Of a stretch of DNA of 20,017 nucleotides, positions 13,473-20,017 are shown one piece after another. The notes below the pieces were generated by a model, which worked only from the letters and a program-made list of their open reading frames with translations, had not been told where the DNA came from and searched no databases. The translations under genes and the position numbers were made by a program. This DNA comes from JBDRGC01 sp043818215 (GTDB lineage Bacteria > Chloroflexota > Anaerolineae > Anaerolineales > UBA11858). Position 1 is the first letter of the stretch. Each line of letters opens with the position of its first letter. The stretch lies in NCBI GenBank assembly GCA_043818215.1, contig JBDRGC010000002.1, forward strand, positions 1 to 20,017, written 5' to 3'.

Positions 13473-13860
13473 GATTTTTGTAGTACCTCAACTTTGGGTT
13501 TGAATAGAATTTGCGTAGTCGCCCCCCCAACCCCCCAACTTTGGGGGGAGCAGAAGGACTTCCCCCAGAATTGGGGGTGGGGGGGAATGAAATGGTAAAT
13601 GGTAAATGAAGTGCATACAGCGCAGCCAGCATTTACCATTTATAATTCACCATTTACCATTTACAATTCGGTTATGTTTGTGCGGAATTCAAAGACGCAC
13701 AATTTTCTATTTTGGTGGGCAGAAAATCATTTATGATTCCAAGGGTCTCTTAGTAAAACCGTGGTGCAATATCATGCCCTTTGGGTACGCATCCTATGGG
13801 ATGCAATGCACTACTAACATTTTGAGCAACTTCGTTGGGGGGCTGGGGGGGCAAAAATTA
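13473..13860. repeat. Gene-free stretch with C/G-run palindromes and AATGGTA repeats
   Basis: It holds a palindrome around CCCCCCAACTTTGGGGGG (about 13532-13549), then a copy of the repeat that is tandemly duplicated at 17853-18212. That copy runs from CCCCCAGAATTGGGGG (13562-13577) through AATGGTAAATGGTAAATG and its inverted partner to AATTCGGTTATG (about 13676). After that come a small GCATCC/GGATGC hairpin (13789-13804) and a G-run tail (about 13837-13852). No gene or RNA was recognised. Confidence 0.6.
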
Positions 13861-14577
13861 TTACCCTCCGCCATCAGAGTACACGGCCAACAGATCGCCA
13901 AGCAATTTATTGCCAACCCACGGTATGAAGCGTGTAACCTCTGAAAACTGGAGCCCAGTGGCCCACACCTGGGAGCGATAGCGGCTGGCGTCGCAGCTAT
14001 CTTGGGGTTTGGCATAAGAACCATCGAGATGAACTGTAGTCCGGCCGTCAGATTTTGTGAACTCCACGCTGCTAACGCTCAGGCTGGAGGTGTATGTAGC
14101 ATTATAAAGCGGGCCGCTGTATTGCCCGCTGGCGAACAGCCGGTCCAGAGCCAGTTGGATGTCTTGCTTTATGTCTCCCGTGCGATATAAGCCCGTGGTC
14201 AACGGAATGAGACTGTCGCCGCATCCAATTGGCCCGCCTGTGCCGAGGTGGACAAAATAGATCAATATTGCGTTCTCTGGAATGTATCCACTTGGAACCG
14301 GCGTGTTTGTGGGGGTCTCAGTTGGTGTCGCACTAGGCGTTTCGGTGGGCGTGGGTGTGTCTGTGGATGTTGCCGTGGGCGTGGACGTCTCCGTTGAAGT
14401 GGGGGTGGATGTGCCGGTTGGTGGGACTGGTGTTTCCGTGGGGGGAACATGCGTGGCACTGGGCGGAACCGGTGTCACAGTGGGGGCTGCTGGCAGCGTC
14501 GACTTGCATGCCATAAGAAAAGCAAAGGTGACGACAATTGCGCATAATTTCCAAAAAGGGCATGACCATATTTTCAT
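13861..14577 (-). CDS. Lipoprotein with Thr/Pro-rich linker and GerMN domain
   Basis: Counting from the ATG at 14577, 238 residues. A signal peptide ends at the lipobox FLMAC (Cys24), so it should be a lipid-anchored surface protein. Residues about 25-92 are a low-complexity Thr/Pro/Ser spacer (repeats of ETPTPT type) that would hold the domain away from the membrane. Residues about 98-232 match the GerMN (sporulation/germination) domain: ILIYFVHLG, CGDSLIPLTT, a helix with LALDRLFASG, LYNATYTSSLSVSSVEF, TTVHLDG and the CDASRYRSQVWATGLQFSEV block. GerMN domains occur in lipoproteins of many non-sporulating bacteria, probably in envelope or ligand-binding roles. The in-frame ATG at 14592 adds five residues encoded by the upstream heptamer array. 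I prefer 14577, where that array supplies GGAG nine bases before the start. Confidence 0.85.
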   Translation of the reverse strand: MKIWSCPFWKLCAIVVTFAFLMACKSTLPAAPTVTPVPPSATHVPPTETPVPPTGTSTPTSTETSTPTATSTDTPTPTETPSATPTETPTNTPVPSGYIPENAILIYFVHLGTGGPIGCGDSLIPLTTGLYRTGDIKQDIQLALDRLFASGQYSGPLYNATYTSSLSVSSVEFTKSDGRTTVHLDGSYAKPQDSCDASRYRSQVWATGLQFSEVTRFIPWVGNKLLGDLLAVYSDGGG

Positions 14578-14581
14578 GTTT

Positions 14582-14812
14582 CCAATCTCCAATCTCTAAT
14601 CTCCAATCTCTAATCTCCAATCTCTAATCTCCAATCTCTAATCTCCAATCTCCAATCTCTAATCTCCAATCTCCAATCTCCAATCCCCAATCTCCAATCT
14701 CCAATCTCCAATCCCCAATCTCCAATCTCCAATCTCTAATCTCCAATCCCCAATCTCCAATCTCCAATCTCCAATCTCTAATCTCCAATCTCTAATCCCC
14801 AATCCCCAATCC
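14582..14812. repeat. Array of 33 heptamers, unit CCAATCT
   Basis: Thirty-three consecutive 7-nt units (CCAATCT, CTAATCT, CCAATCC) in perfect register with no indels, then a partial unit. It fills the gap between gltX and the GerMN lipoprotein gene. It encodes the last 11 residues and stop of gltX at its right end, and ends 5 nt before the lipoprotein ATG at its left end. On the minus strand the unit reads AGATTGG, so GGAG recurs throughout. Substitutions are spread irregularly among the units. Confidence 0.95.
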
Positions 14813-16295
14813 CCAACTCCTCCAGAGTCCGAATCGCATTTAGGATACGTTGCAACACTTTCTCGCGCCCCACGATGGACATGCTCTCGAAGAGCGGCGG
14901 GCTGACGCGCTGACCTGTGACCGCCACCCGGATGATGCCGAACAATTGTCCGGCTTTCAGGCCAAGCTCGTCTGCCAGAGTGCGCATCGGCCCCTCCGCT
15001 GTGACGTGAGAAATCTCGGGGAGAGCCACCAGCACCTCGTAAGCGCCTCGGGCCGCGTTGGCCGAGTCGGCCGCACTCATCTTTTTGCCGATCAATTCTT
15101 CGGGGATGGGATGGACTTCGTCTTCGAAGAAGAACCCGGCTTTTTCGGGGGCCTCGCCGAGCGTCGCCAACCGGACTTGCAGGAGGGGCGCAATCTCCCG
15201 GAGTTTGTCATCATCCACGCAATAACCAGCCTTCTCGAAGAATGGCTTGATGCGTGCCGCCAACTCGTCAAGTTCCAGGTTGCGGATATGCAGGCCGTTG
15301 AAGTGGTCGAGTTTGCTGAAGTTGATTGCCGCTGGAGATGGGTTGAGCTTTTCGATACTGAATTTCTCGATCAGATCATCCATCGTGAAAAACTCGGTGT
15401 GGTCGTCATAACTCCAGCCCATCAATGCCGCCCAGTTGACCACCGCTTCTGGCAAATATCCGAGTTCCTTGAAATCGGAGAGAAAGATGGATTTGCCGTC
15501 TTTCATCAACTCAGTGAAATCGCGTTTGCTCATCTTGCCCTTGCCGCTGGGCTTGAGGAAGATGGACGGATGCACCCAAACGGGCTGCTCCCAGCCGAAG
15601 GCTGTGTAGATATGCCCGTGGAGGGGAAAAGTGGGCAGCCACTCGGATGTGCGGAAAACGTGCGTGATGCCCATCAAGTGATCGTCGATCACCACCGCCA
15701 AATGGTAAACCGGCAACCCATCGGATTTCACCAATATATAGTCATCGAGAGTCTTGTTTTCTACAGTTATCTCGCCGCGCAGGGCGTCGGTGACGGTGAT
15801 GCTGCCCTCGGCGGGCATCTTGAAGCGGATCACGTGGCTTTCGCTAGCCGCCACGCGCCGGCCCGCTTCACCGGCGTCAACATTCCGGCAGGGGCACTTT
15901 TGGCGCGTCGGGTGTTTGCCTTTCTTCCGCCGTTCCTGCATGGGCGGCTCCGGCGGGCAGAAGCAGTAGTACGCGTAGCCGCCTTCGATCAATTGTTGGG
16001 CGTATTGCTGGTAGATTTCCTTGCGCTCGGATTGGCGGTAGGGCGCATGGGGGCCTCCCACGTCGGGGCCTTCGTCCCAATCCAAACCCAGCCAGCGCAG
16101 ACTCTCCATGAGTTCATCTTCGGCGCCGGGGACGTAGCGTTTTTGGTCGGTGTCCTCGATCCGCAAGATGAACTGTCCCCCCGTTTGGCGGGCCAGCAAA
16201 AAATTGTACAGGGCTGTGCGCCCGCTTCCCAGGTGAGTTCTCCCGGTTGGAGATGGGGCGAAACGTACCCGGACGGGCTTCATTGGTTTGCTCAT
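14778..16295 (-). CDS. gltX: Glutamyl-tRNA synthetase
   Basis: A 505-residue class I aminoacyl-tRNA synthetase that charges tRNA-Glu (or also tRNA-Gln where GatCAB is used). The ATP-binding HIGH motif appears as HLGS within APSPTGRTHLGSGRTALY (13-30), and KMSKR is intact at 254-258 (GKGKMSKRDF). A zinc-type cluster is visible as CFC (Cys111, Cys113) and CPC (Cys134, Cys136). Substrate-pocket blocks such as RIEDTD (45-50) and VYHLAVVIDDHLMGITHVFR (196-215) are present, followed by the helical anticodon-binding domain. GAGGAG sits 4-5 nt before the ATG at 16295 and fixes the start. The natural C-terminus seems to end near RTLEEL. The final GIGDWGLEIGD and stop are translated from the CCAATCT heptamer array and should be a functionally neutral tail. 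Confidence 0.97.
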   Translation of the reverse strand: MSKPMKPVRVRFAPSPTGRTHLGSGRTALYNFLLARQTGGQFILRIEDTDQKRYVPGAEDELMESLRWLGLDWDEGPDVGGPHAPYRQSERKEIYQQYAQQLIEGGYAYYCFCPPEPPMQERRKKGKHPTRQKCPCRNVDAGEAGRRVAASESHVIRFKMPAEGSITVTDALRGEITVENKTLDDYILVKSDGLPVYHLAVVIDDHLMGITHVFRTSEWLPTFPLHGHIYTAFGWEQPVWVHPSIFLKPSGKGKMSKRDFTELMKDGKSIFLSDFKELGYLPEAVVNWAALMGWSYDDHTEFFTMDDLIEKFSIEKLNPSPAAINFSKLDHFNGLHIRNLELDELAARIKPFFEKAGYCVDDDKLREIAPLLQVRLATLGEAPEKAGFFFEDEVHPIPEELIGKKMSAADSANAARGAYEVLVALPEISHVTAEGPMRTLADELGLKAGQLFGIIRVAVTGQRVSPPLFESMSIVGREKVLQRILNAIRTLEELGIGDWGLEIGD

Positions 16296-16608
16296 ATTTC
16301 TCCTCAGATTTGATTGCGCAAGTGGCAGGTGGCAGGTGGCAAGTCAATGTCATTAAGTGTAGCCATCGGCGGATTATCGCGCAGCATCCCCTTGCGGGAC
16401 GAATCCGCCTGGAGCATGGCAGGAACATATATTTGCTCCTGGCGGATCCGTGATCCGCCAGCCACTGGCTTTTAACTTAATGACACTGAGTGGCAAGTGG
16501 CAGGTGGCAAGTGGCAAGTGGCAAGTATGAAAGATTTACTCTGTTTACCAAATTACCAACCTACCAACCAACCTACCTACCAACCTACCAATCTACCAAT
16601 CCACCAAT
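16296..16608. repeat. Intergenic repeats: interrupted heptamer array and octamer array
   Basis: Between gltX and rodA. GGCAGGT/GGCAAGT heptamers at about 16321-16344 are interrupted by an inverted-repeat element (about 16346-16487) and resume at about 16489-16526. An 8-nt array (unit ACCAACCT/ACCAATCT, eight units, 16547-16610) then runs up to the rodA stop codon. No gene or RNA was recognised. Confidence 0.7.
16346..16487. mobile_element. Inverted-repeat element inserted in a GGCAAGT heptamer array
   Basis: TGTCATTAAG (16348-16357) pairs exactly with CTTAATGACA (16476-16485), and the pairing continues imperfectly inwards through AGCCA/TGGCT. Inside are GGCGGATT/AATCCGCC (16368-16375 and 16402-16409) and the perfect hairpin GGCGGATC-CGT-GATCCGCC (16441-16459). 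The same heptamer array flanks both sides, so the element appears to have landed within the array. No coding capacity. Confidence 0.55.
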
Positions 16609-16610
16609 CT
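16547..16610. repeat. Array of eight octamers ending at the rodA stop
   Basis: Units of ACCAACCT/ACCAATCT type with 8-nt period, eight in register. The last unit's final CT plus the next A forms the rodA stop (TAG at 16611-16609 on the minus strand). Confidence 0.7.
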
Positions 16611-17751
16611 AAAATTCCAGCGCTTTGTGTCTCAAAAGTACACTCTCGACTAATCCAATACCCAGCAGCATAGATAACAGCGAGCTGCCGCCGTAACTGA
16701 CAAATGGCAATACCAGACCGGTCACTGGCAGCAGGTTGAGATTCATCCCCACATTGACTATGGCCTGGAACGCCAGGAAGGTAGCCACACCGTAGGCGAT
16801 CAACGCCCCAAAGGTGTCGCTTGCCAACCGCGCCGCTCGCAGGCAGCGCATGATCACAAATATCAGCAGTCCCATCACGAACATAGTGCCCACGAACCCA
16901 AATTCCTCGGATAGAGCCGAGAAGATAAAGTCGGAGTGGCGCACCTTGAGAAAACGCAATTGCACCTGAGTTCCGCTTTCGTAACCTTTACCAAACCAAC
17001 CCCCGGATCCTATACTGATCAACGCCTGATGAACATTGTAGATTGCTCCGTGGCGGGCACCGGGGTCGGGGAACAGGAAAATGAGGATGCGCTCGATTTG
17101 GTAGGGCTTGATAATCCCGTTTTCGTTGGTTGGATCGTAACTGAGAATCAATAACGGTAAACTGATGGCCGCGCTGATGATTCCCGCTCCGACGGCATAG
17201 AGCAAATGTTTTACTTGCAATCCGCTGGCCCACACCAGGGCAAACCAAATCACAAAGATCACAATAGATGTGCTCAAGTCGGGCTGCAACAGGATCCATA
17301 TCACGATGCCCATAGTGAGTAGAAAACTACGCGCCACCCATTTTAGGTCGTGTATCTTTTCCTGGTGGCGGGTAAGAAAGTCTGCCAGCACCAGAATGAT
17401 CACAATCTTGGATAGCTCCGAGGGTTGAATTAATATAGGCCCCAAGTGGAACCAGCGGTTGGACCCAAAGAGTTGACCCCCAACAGTATTCAGCACTATC
17501 AAGATGAAAGCCATACCCCAATAAAGCAGACGGCTTAAAGATGCCCACAATCTATAATCGATTGCCGCGGTGATGAACGTTACTACGAAGCCAGCGACAG
17601 CAAAAATTATTTGTTTTTGAACGGTATTGGTTTCGATAAGCTCGATATTTCCGGCAATAGCGGAGCGAATCATAGTAACGCCGAAGATGGTCAACAATAC
17701 CACGGCTCCGAACAACCAGAAATCGAAGTGATGCCAGGGGGTATCGCGCAT
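16609..17751 (-). CDS. rodA: RodA/FtsW/SpoVE-family (SEDS) peptidoglycan polymerase
   Basis: From the ATG at 17751, 380 residues, the usual RodA size, with about ten membrane segments. SEDS proteins polymerise lipid II into glycan strands together with a class B PBP; RodA does so along the side wall. Family blocks are clear: FGSNRWFHLGPILIQPSELS (residues 95-114) with conserved Glu112, GKGYESGTQVQLRFLKVRHS then DFIFSALSEEFGFVG with the essential Asp274, and LLPVTGLVLPFVSYGGSSLL near the end. Asp274 corresponds to the catalytic aspartate known from RodA. The frame is open to an ATG at 17802, but the 17 extra residues (Gly-rich) come from the G-run repeat, so I use 17751; no strong Shine-Dalgarno sequence is seen for either. 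It is on the same strand as minCDE, with a repeat-filled gap of about 500 nt. No PBP2 gene lies in the window. Confidence 0.93.
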   Translation of the reverse strand: MRDTPWHHFDFWLFGAVVLLTIFGVTMIRSAIAGNIELIETNTVQKQIIFAVAGFVVTFITAAIDYRLWASLSRLLYWGMAFILIVLNTVGGQLFGSNRWFHLGPILIQPSELSKIVIILVLADFLTRHQEKIHDLKWVARSFLLTMGIVIWILLQPDLSTSIVIFVIWFALVWASGLQVKHLLYAVGAGIISAAISLPLLILSYDPTNENGIIKPYQIERILIFLFPDPGARHGAIYNVHQALISIGSGGWFGKGYESGTQVQLRFLKVRHSDFIFSALSEEFGFVGTMFVMGLLIFVIMRCLRAARLASDTFGALIAYGVATFLAFQAIVNVGMNLNLLPVTGLVLPFVSYGGSSLLSMLLGIGLVESVLLRHKALEF

Positions 17752-18256
17752 GAGAGTTGATGAGTGTGGAGAAAGTCCAGCCAGGCCCCCCTGACCCCCC
17801 AATTCTAGGGGGAATCCTGCTGCCTCACAGAATTGAGAAAGATACTTCTACTCCCCCCAGAATTGGGGGGCTGGGGGGGGGGAATGAAATGGTAAATGGA
17901 AAATGGTGAATGGTAAATGGTGAATGGTAAATTGTAAATGAAGTGTATACAGCATTTACCATTTATAATTCGCCATTCACCATTTACAATTCGGTTATGT
18001 TGGTGGGCTGGGGGGGCATATCGCTCCAATGCCAAGGATTCCCCCCAGAATTGGGGGGCTGGGGGGGGAATGAAATGGTGAATGGAAAATGGTGAATGGT
18101 GAATTGTAAATGAAGTGTATACAGCATTTATCATTTATAATTCGCCATTCACCATTTACAATTCGGTTATGTTGGTGGGCTGGGGGGGCATATCGCTCCA
18201 ATGCCAAGGATTCCCCCCAGAATTGGGGGGTTAGGGGGGCTGGGGGGCACTCGTTA
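17752..18256. repeat. Tandemly duplicated repeat unit between minE and rodA
   Basis: Unit 1 is 17853-18040 (188 bp), unit 2 is 18041-18212 (172 bp), and a partial third begins at 18213. Each starts with CCCCCCAGAATTGGGGGG, then G-run, AATGAAATGG, AATGGTA/AATGGTG heptamers, AAATGAAGTGTATACAGC, the inverted partner of the heptamer part, AATTCGGTTATG, a G-run and CATATCGCTCCAATGCCAAG. The length difference reflects fewer heptamers in unit 2. A related copy lies at 13562-13676 and a degenerate start at about 17797. Short open frames here are repeat translations, not genes. Confidence 0.85.
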
Positions 18257-18520
18257 CTACCTCCTCCGTCTGGGGCCGCTAATAGGGATGTCAGCGATCA
18301 GCCGTTGCTGGCGGCCATCTTGATTCATCTCGATTTTCACCGCCCGGGAGTCGATATTGATATGCCGCGAGATGACTTCGATGATTTCGTCCTTCATAGT
18401 TTCCAGCGTGGAAGTTGTCAGGTTAGTGCGGTCATGGATCAATACCAGATGGAGGCGTTCTTTGGCCTGACTTGCGCTTTTGCGGTTTTTCCCCAGAAGG
18501 CGGCTGACGAGACTACTCAT
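18257..18520 (-). CDS. minE: Cell division topological specificity factor MinE
   Basis: An 87-residue protein, the normal MinE size. It displaces MinC and stimulates MinD's ATPase, driving MinD off the membrane and giving the Min system its spatial pattern. The N-terminal amphipathic membrane-targeting stretch (MSSLVSRLLG) is followed by the anti-MinCD segment SASQAKERLHLVLIHDRTNL (15-34) and the topological-specificity domain (about 35-80, METMKDEI-type helix, HINIDSRAVKIEM, RLIADIPI). I chose the ATG at 18520 because GGAGGAGG lies at 18529-18536 with 8-nt spacing; the ATG at 18538 precedes that site. The start overlaps the minD stop by eight bases. The C-terminal RRRR is a small basic tail. 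Confidence 0.96.
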   Translation of the reverse strand: MSSLVSRLLGKNRKSASQAKERLHLVLIHDRTNLTTSTLETMKDEIIEVISRHINIDSRAVKIEMNQDGRQQRLIADIPISGPRRRR

Positions 18521-19328
18521 TGTAATTGCCTCCTCCAAAGCGGATCAATTTACCAAGCTGAGCCAGGATACTCCCCCGTTTGCTTAACTCCATAAAGGGG
18601 ACAGATTCACCCATCATGCGGCGAGAGATATTGCGGAAGGCTTCCCCGGCCTGACTTTTCCCATCAAGGGCAATCGGAGTCCCCCGGTTGGTGCTGATAA
18701 TGACTTTTTCGTCTTCGGGGATGATACCGATCATTTCGATAGCCAGCAAATCGACGATGTCTTCAGTTGAGATCATATCGCCCCGCTGCACCATTGCCGG
18801 GTTGATCCGGTTGATGATCAATTGTGCCGGTCCTTTTTCTTCTGCTTCGACTAACCCGATGATGCGGTCAGCGTCCCGCACTGCTGAAATCTCCGGGTTG
18901 GTGACCACAAAGATGGTATCTGCCGGGGCGATGGCATTGCGGAAGCCGCGTTCGATCCCCGCGGGCGAGTCGATGATGATCCAGTCGTGGTCGGAGCGCA
19001 GCTCGTTGCACAGGCGTACCATATCACTGGGCGAGACGGCTGTTTTGTCGCGGGTCTGCGCAGCCGGGATGAGGAAAAGCCCTGTTACTCGTTTATCGCG
19101 TATCATGGCCTGACGCAGCCGGCAGCGTCCTTCCACCGCATCGACCAGGTCATAAACGATACGGTTTTCCAGACCCATAACTACGTCCAGGTTGCGCAGG
19201 CCAATATCAGCGTCAATACAAACCACTTTCTGCCCTATGGATGCCAATGCAGCGCCCAGGTTGGCAGCGACGGTGGTCTTTCCCACGCCGCCTTTGCCGG
19301 ATGTGATTGTGATTACTTTAGCTGTCAT
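18513..19328 (-). CDS. minD: Septum site-determining ATPase MinD
   Basis: A 271-residue ParA/MinD-type ATPase that binds the membrane as an ATP dimer and recruits MinC. The deviant Walker A is GKGGVGKTT (11-19) with the signature lysine Lys12; IDADIGLRNLD (38-48) and the Walker B-like IIIDSPAGIE (117-126) are intact. The last 20 or so residues (SILAQLGKLIRFG) form the expected amphipathic membrane-targeting helix. The ATG at 19328 directly follows the minC TAG with no gap (TAGATG), and AAGGA lies inside the end of minC. The stop overlaps the minE start. The tight packing implies co-translation of minC, minD and minE. Confidence 0.97.
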   Translation of the reverse strand: MTAKVITITSGKGGVGKTTVAANLGAALASIGQKVVCIDADIGLRNLDVVMGLENRIVYDLVDAVEGRCRLRQAMIRDKRVTGLFLIPAAQTRDKTAVSPSDMVRLCNELRSDHDWIIIDSPAGIERGFRNAIAPADTIFVVTNPEISAVRDADRIIGLVEAEEKGPAQLIINRINPAMVQRGDMISTEDIVDLLAIEMIGIIPEDEKVIISTNRGTPIALDGKSQAGEAFRNISRRMMGESVPFMELSKRGSILAQLGKLIRFGGGNYNE

Positions 19329-20006
19329 CTATTTTCCTTTGATTTTCCACGGCTCCGCAACGACTTGTCCATCTTTCAGGTGAGCCATCTCGGGTTTTGG
19401 ACTTTTTCTCTGCGGCGGAGTGATGCTGATTTTATCAGCGATCCGCAATTGGGTGGGCGATAAATCTAGAGCGCAGACTACCGCGTTTTCATCGCCCTGA
19501 GCGCCGGCGTGTACTGTGCCGCGTAAATGGCCCCACACGAGCACATTCCCGGCCGCGATGATCTCGGCTCCAGGATTGACATCGCCAATCACTGTCACAT
19601 GGCCGGGGTGTTTGATGCTGTGCCCGGAACGCAGTGTACGCTGCACTAAAACCGCTTGCTCGCCCCGAAGCGCGGTCTCCAAACGGCGGGTACTGCGGTC
19701 TGGGCGGGGCTTAGACATACGTGTGGCCAGTCCCAAAGCTTGAGCCGCGCGTTCCGTGGTGGGCGAATTACTGAGCACAGTCCGCAAAGAAATGCCGCGC
19801 TCAGATAGTTCATCCCGGAGTTGTCCTACTTCAATCGATTTCAGAATGTGGTTGCCAACGTCCAAGGTTATCCCTGCCCCATGCAGAAAATCACCCTGCT
19901 GGTCGACATGTTCGAGCAGGGTCTTTCGGGCTTCGGGCCACTTTCCTTCGCCCAGCGTTATTAGCAATCCTTCTCGAATGCCCTTGATTTCGATTTTGGT
20001 GGGCAT
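19329..20006 (-). CDS. minC: Septum site-determining protein MinC
   Basis: A 225-residue inhibitor of FtsZ assembly. Residues about 1-100 form the FtsZ-inhibiting N-domain (diverged, with IEIKGIREGLLITLGEGKWP at the start). Residues about 118-195 form the right-handed beta-helix C-domain that dimerises and binds MinD: RTLRSGHSIKHPGHVTVIGD (123-142), VNPGAEIIAAGNVLVWGHLR (143-162) and GTVHAGAQGDENAVVCALDL (163-182). The closing PEMAHLKDGQVVAEPW segment is also family-typical. GGAG lies 5 nt before the ATG at 20006, so the gene is complete. It is the first visible gene of the minC-minD-minE unit; the promoter, or further upstream genes of a cell-shape cluster, would lie beyond the window. Confidence 0.95.
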   Translation of the reverse strand: MPTKIEIKGIREGLLITLGEGKWPEARKTLLEHVDQQGDFLHGAGITLDVGNHILKSIEVGQLRDELSERGISLRTVLSNSPTTERAAQALGLATRMSKPRPDRSTRRLETALRGEQAVLVQRTLRSGHSIKHPGHVTVIGDVNPGAEIIAAGNVLVWGHLRGTVHAGAQGDENAVVCALDLSPTQLRIADKISITPPQRKSPKPEMAHLKDGQVVAEPWKIKGK

Positions 20007-20017
20007 GAAGTCTCCAG

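Noticed and set aside
14582..14812. CRISPR array
   Set aside because: The 7-nt units are contiguous with no spacers, and there are no cas genes. The same reasoning excludes the other short arrays.
14850..16313. 487-codon plus-strand open frame opposite gltX
   Set aside because: It is the antisense shadow of a confidently identified gltX; no family resemblance or ribosome-binding site supports it. Similar antisense frames opposite the M20 gene (12753-13406), the ligase (6448-7152) and the glycosidase (10242-10811) were dropped for the same reason.
17805..18207. Minus-strand open frames rich in His/Phe/Ile/Pro
   Set aside because: These are translations of the AATGGTA heptamers and C/G runs in the duplicated unit; the two frames repeat each other because the DNA is duplicated.
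1..20017. tRNA and rRNA genes
   Set aside because: No cloverleaf with a GGTTCRA-type arm or rRNA-like conserved block was found on either strand by reading; a covariance-model search would be the decisive test.

Overview
The window reads as a chromosomal piece of a bacterium, most likely a member of the Chloroflexota (Anaerolineae-like). This is inference from gene content and style: a complete minC-minD-minE set next to rodA, a DUF1385 membrane protein, a Thr/Pro-linker GerMN lipoprotein, and intergenic spaces packed with palindromes and 7/8-nt tandem repeats. No rRNA, tRNA, CRISPR array, transposase or phage gene was recognised. Almost every gene is on the minus strand; the exceptions are a small plus-strand island (about 8.8-10.0 kb) and a doubtful gene end at the left edge.

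Left part (1-4030): a lone HicB-type antitoxin, a large FHA-GAF-class III nucleotide cyclase, and two gene-free stretches (568-1255 and 2729-4031). These hold a family of small elements bounded by the inverted ends GTATCCTCTCCA/TGGAGAGGATAC, a foldback of about 216 nt, and several nested palindromes. None of them encodes a recognisable protein, so they look like non-autonomous (MITE-like) or structural repeats.

Middle part (4032-9974): a PiT phosphate transporter, a stand-alone alpha/beta hydrolase, and an 830-residue fusion of a second alpha/beta hydrolase to an AMP-forming acyl-CoA-ligase-type enzyme. The fusion is followed after 39 nt by the stand-alone hydrolase, so these two probably form one lipid or ester operon. 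On the plus strand lie a YjbQ-family protein and a small antitoxin-like gene followed by the C-terminal remnant of a PIN-domain toxin, an apparent broken VapBC-like module.

Right part (10206-20006): an M20 dipeptidase coupled by an ATGA overlap to the DUF1385 protein, then a phosphodiester-glycosidase-like exported protein; a GerMN lipoprotein; glutamyl-tRNA synthetase; RodA; and the minC-minD-minE operon, in which minC's stop abuts minD's start and minD overlaps minE. RodA (septal/elongation glycan polymerase family) and the Min system (division-site selection) form a cell-shape block that probably continues past the right edge.

The most striking non-genic pattern is that several genes end inside, or exactly at the edge of, short tandem arrays of 7-nt (or 8-nt) units of different sequence (gltX, the DUF1385 gene, the glycosidase gene, rodA). 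The arrays thus supply the last codons and stop codons. The largest, 33 heptamers in perfect register, also supplies a Shine-Dalgarno-like GGAG to the next gene.
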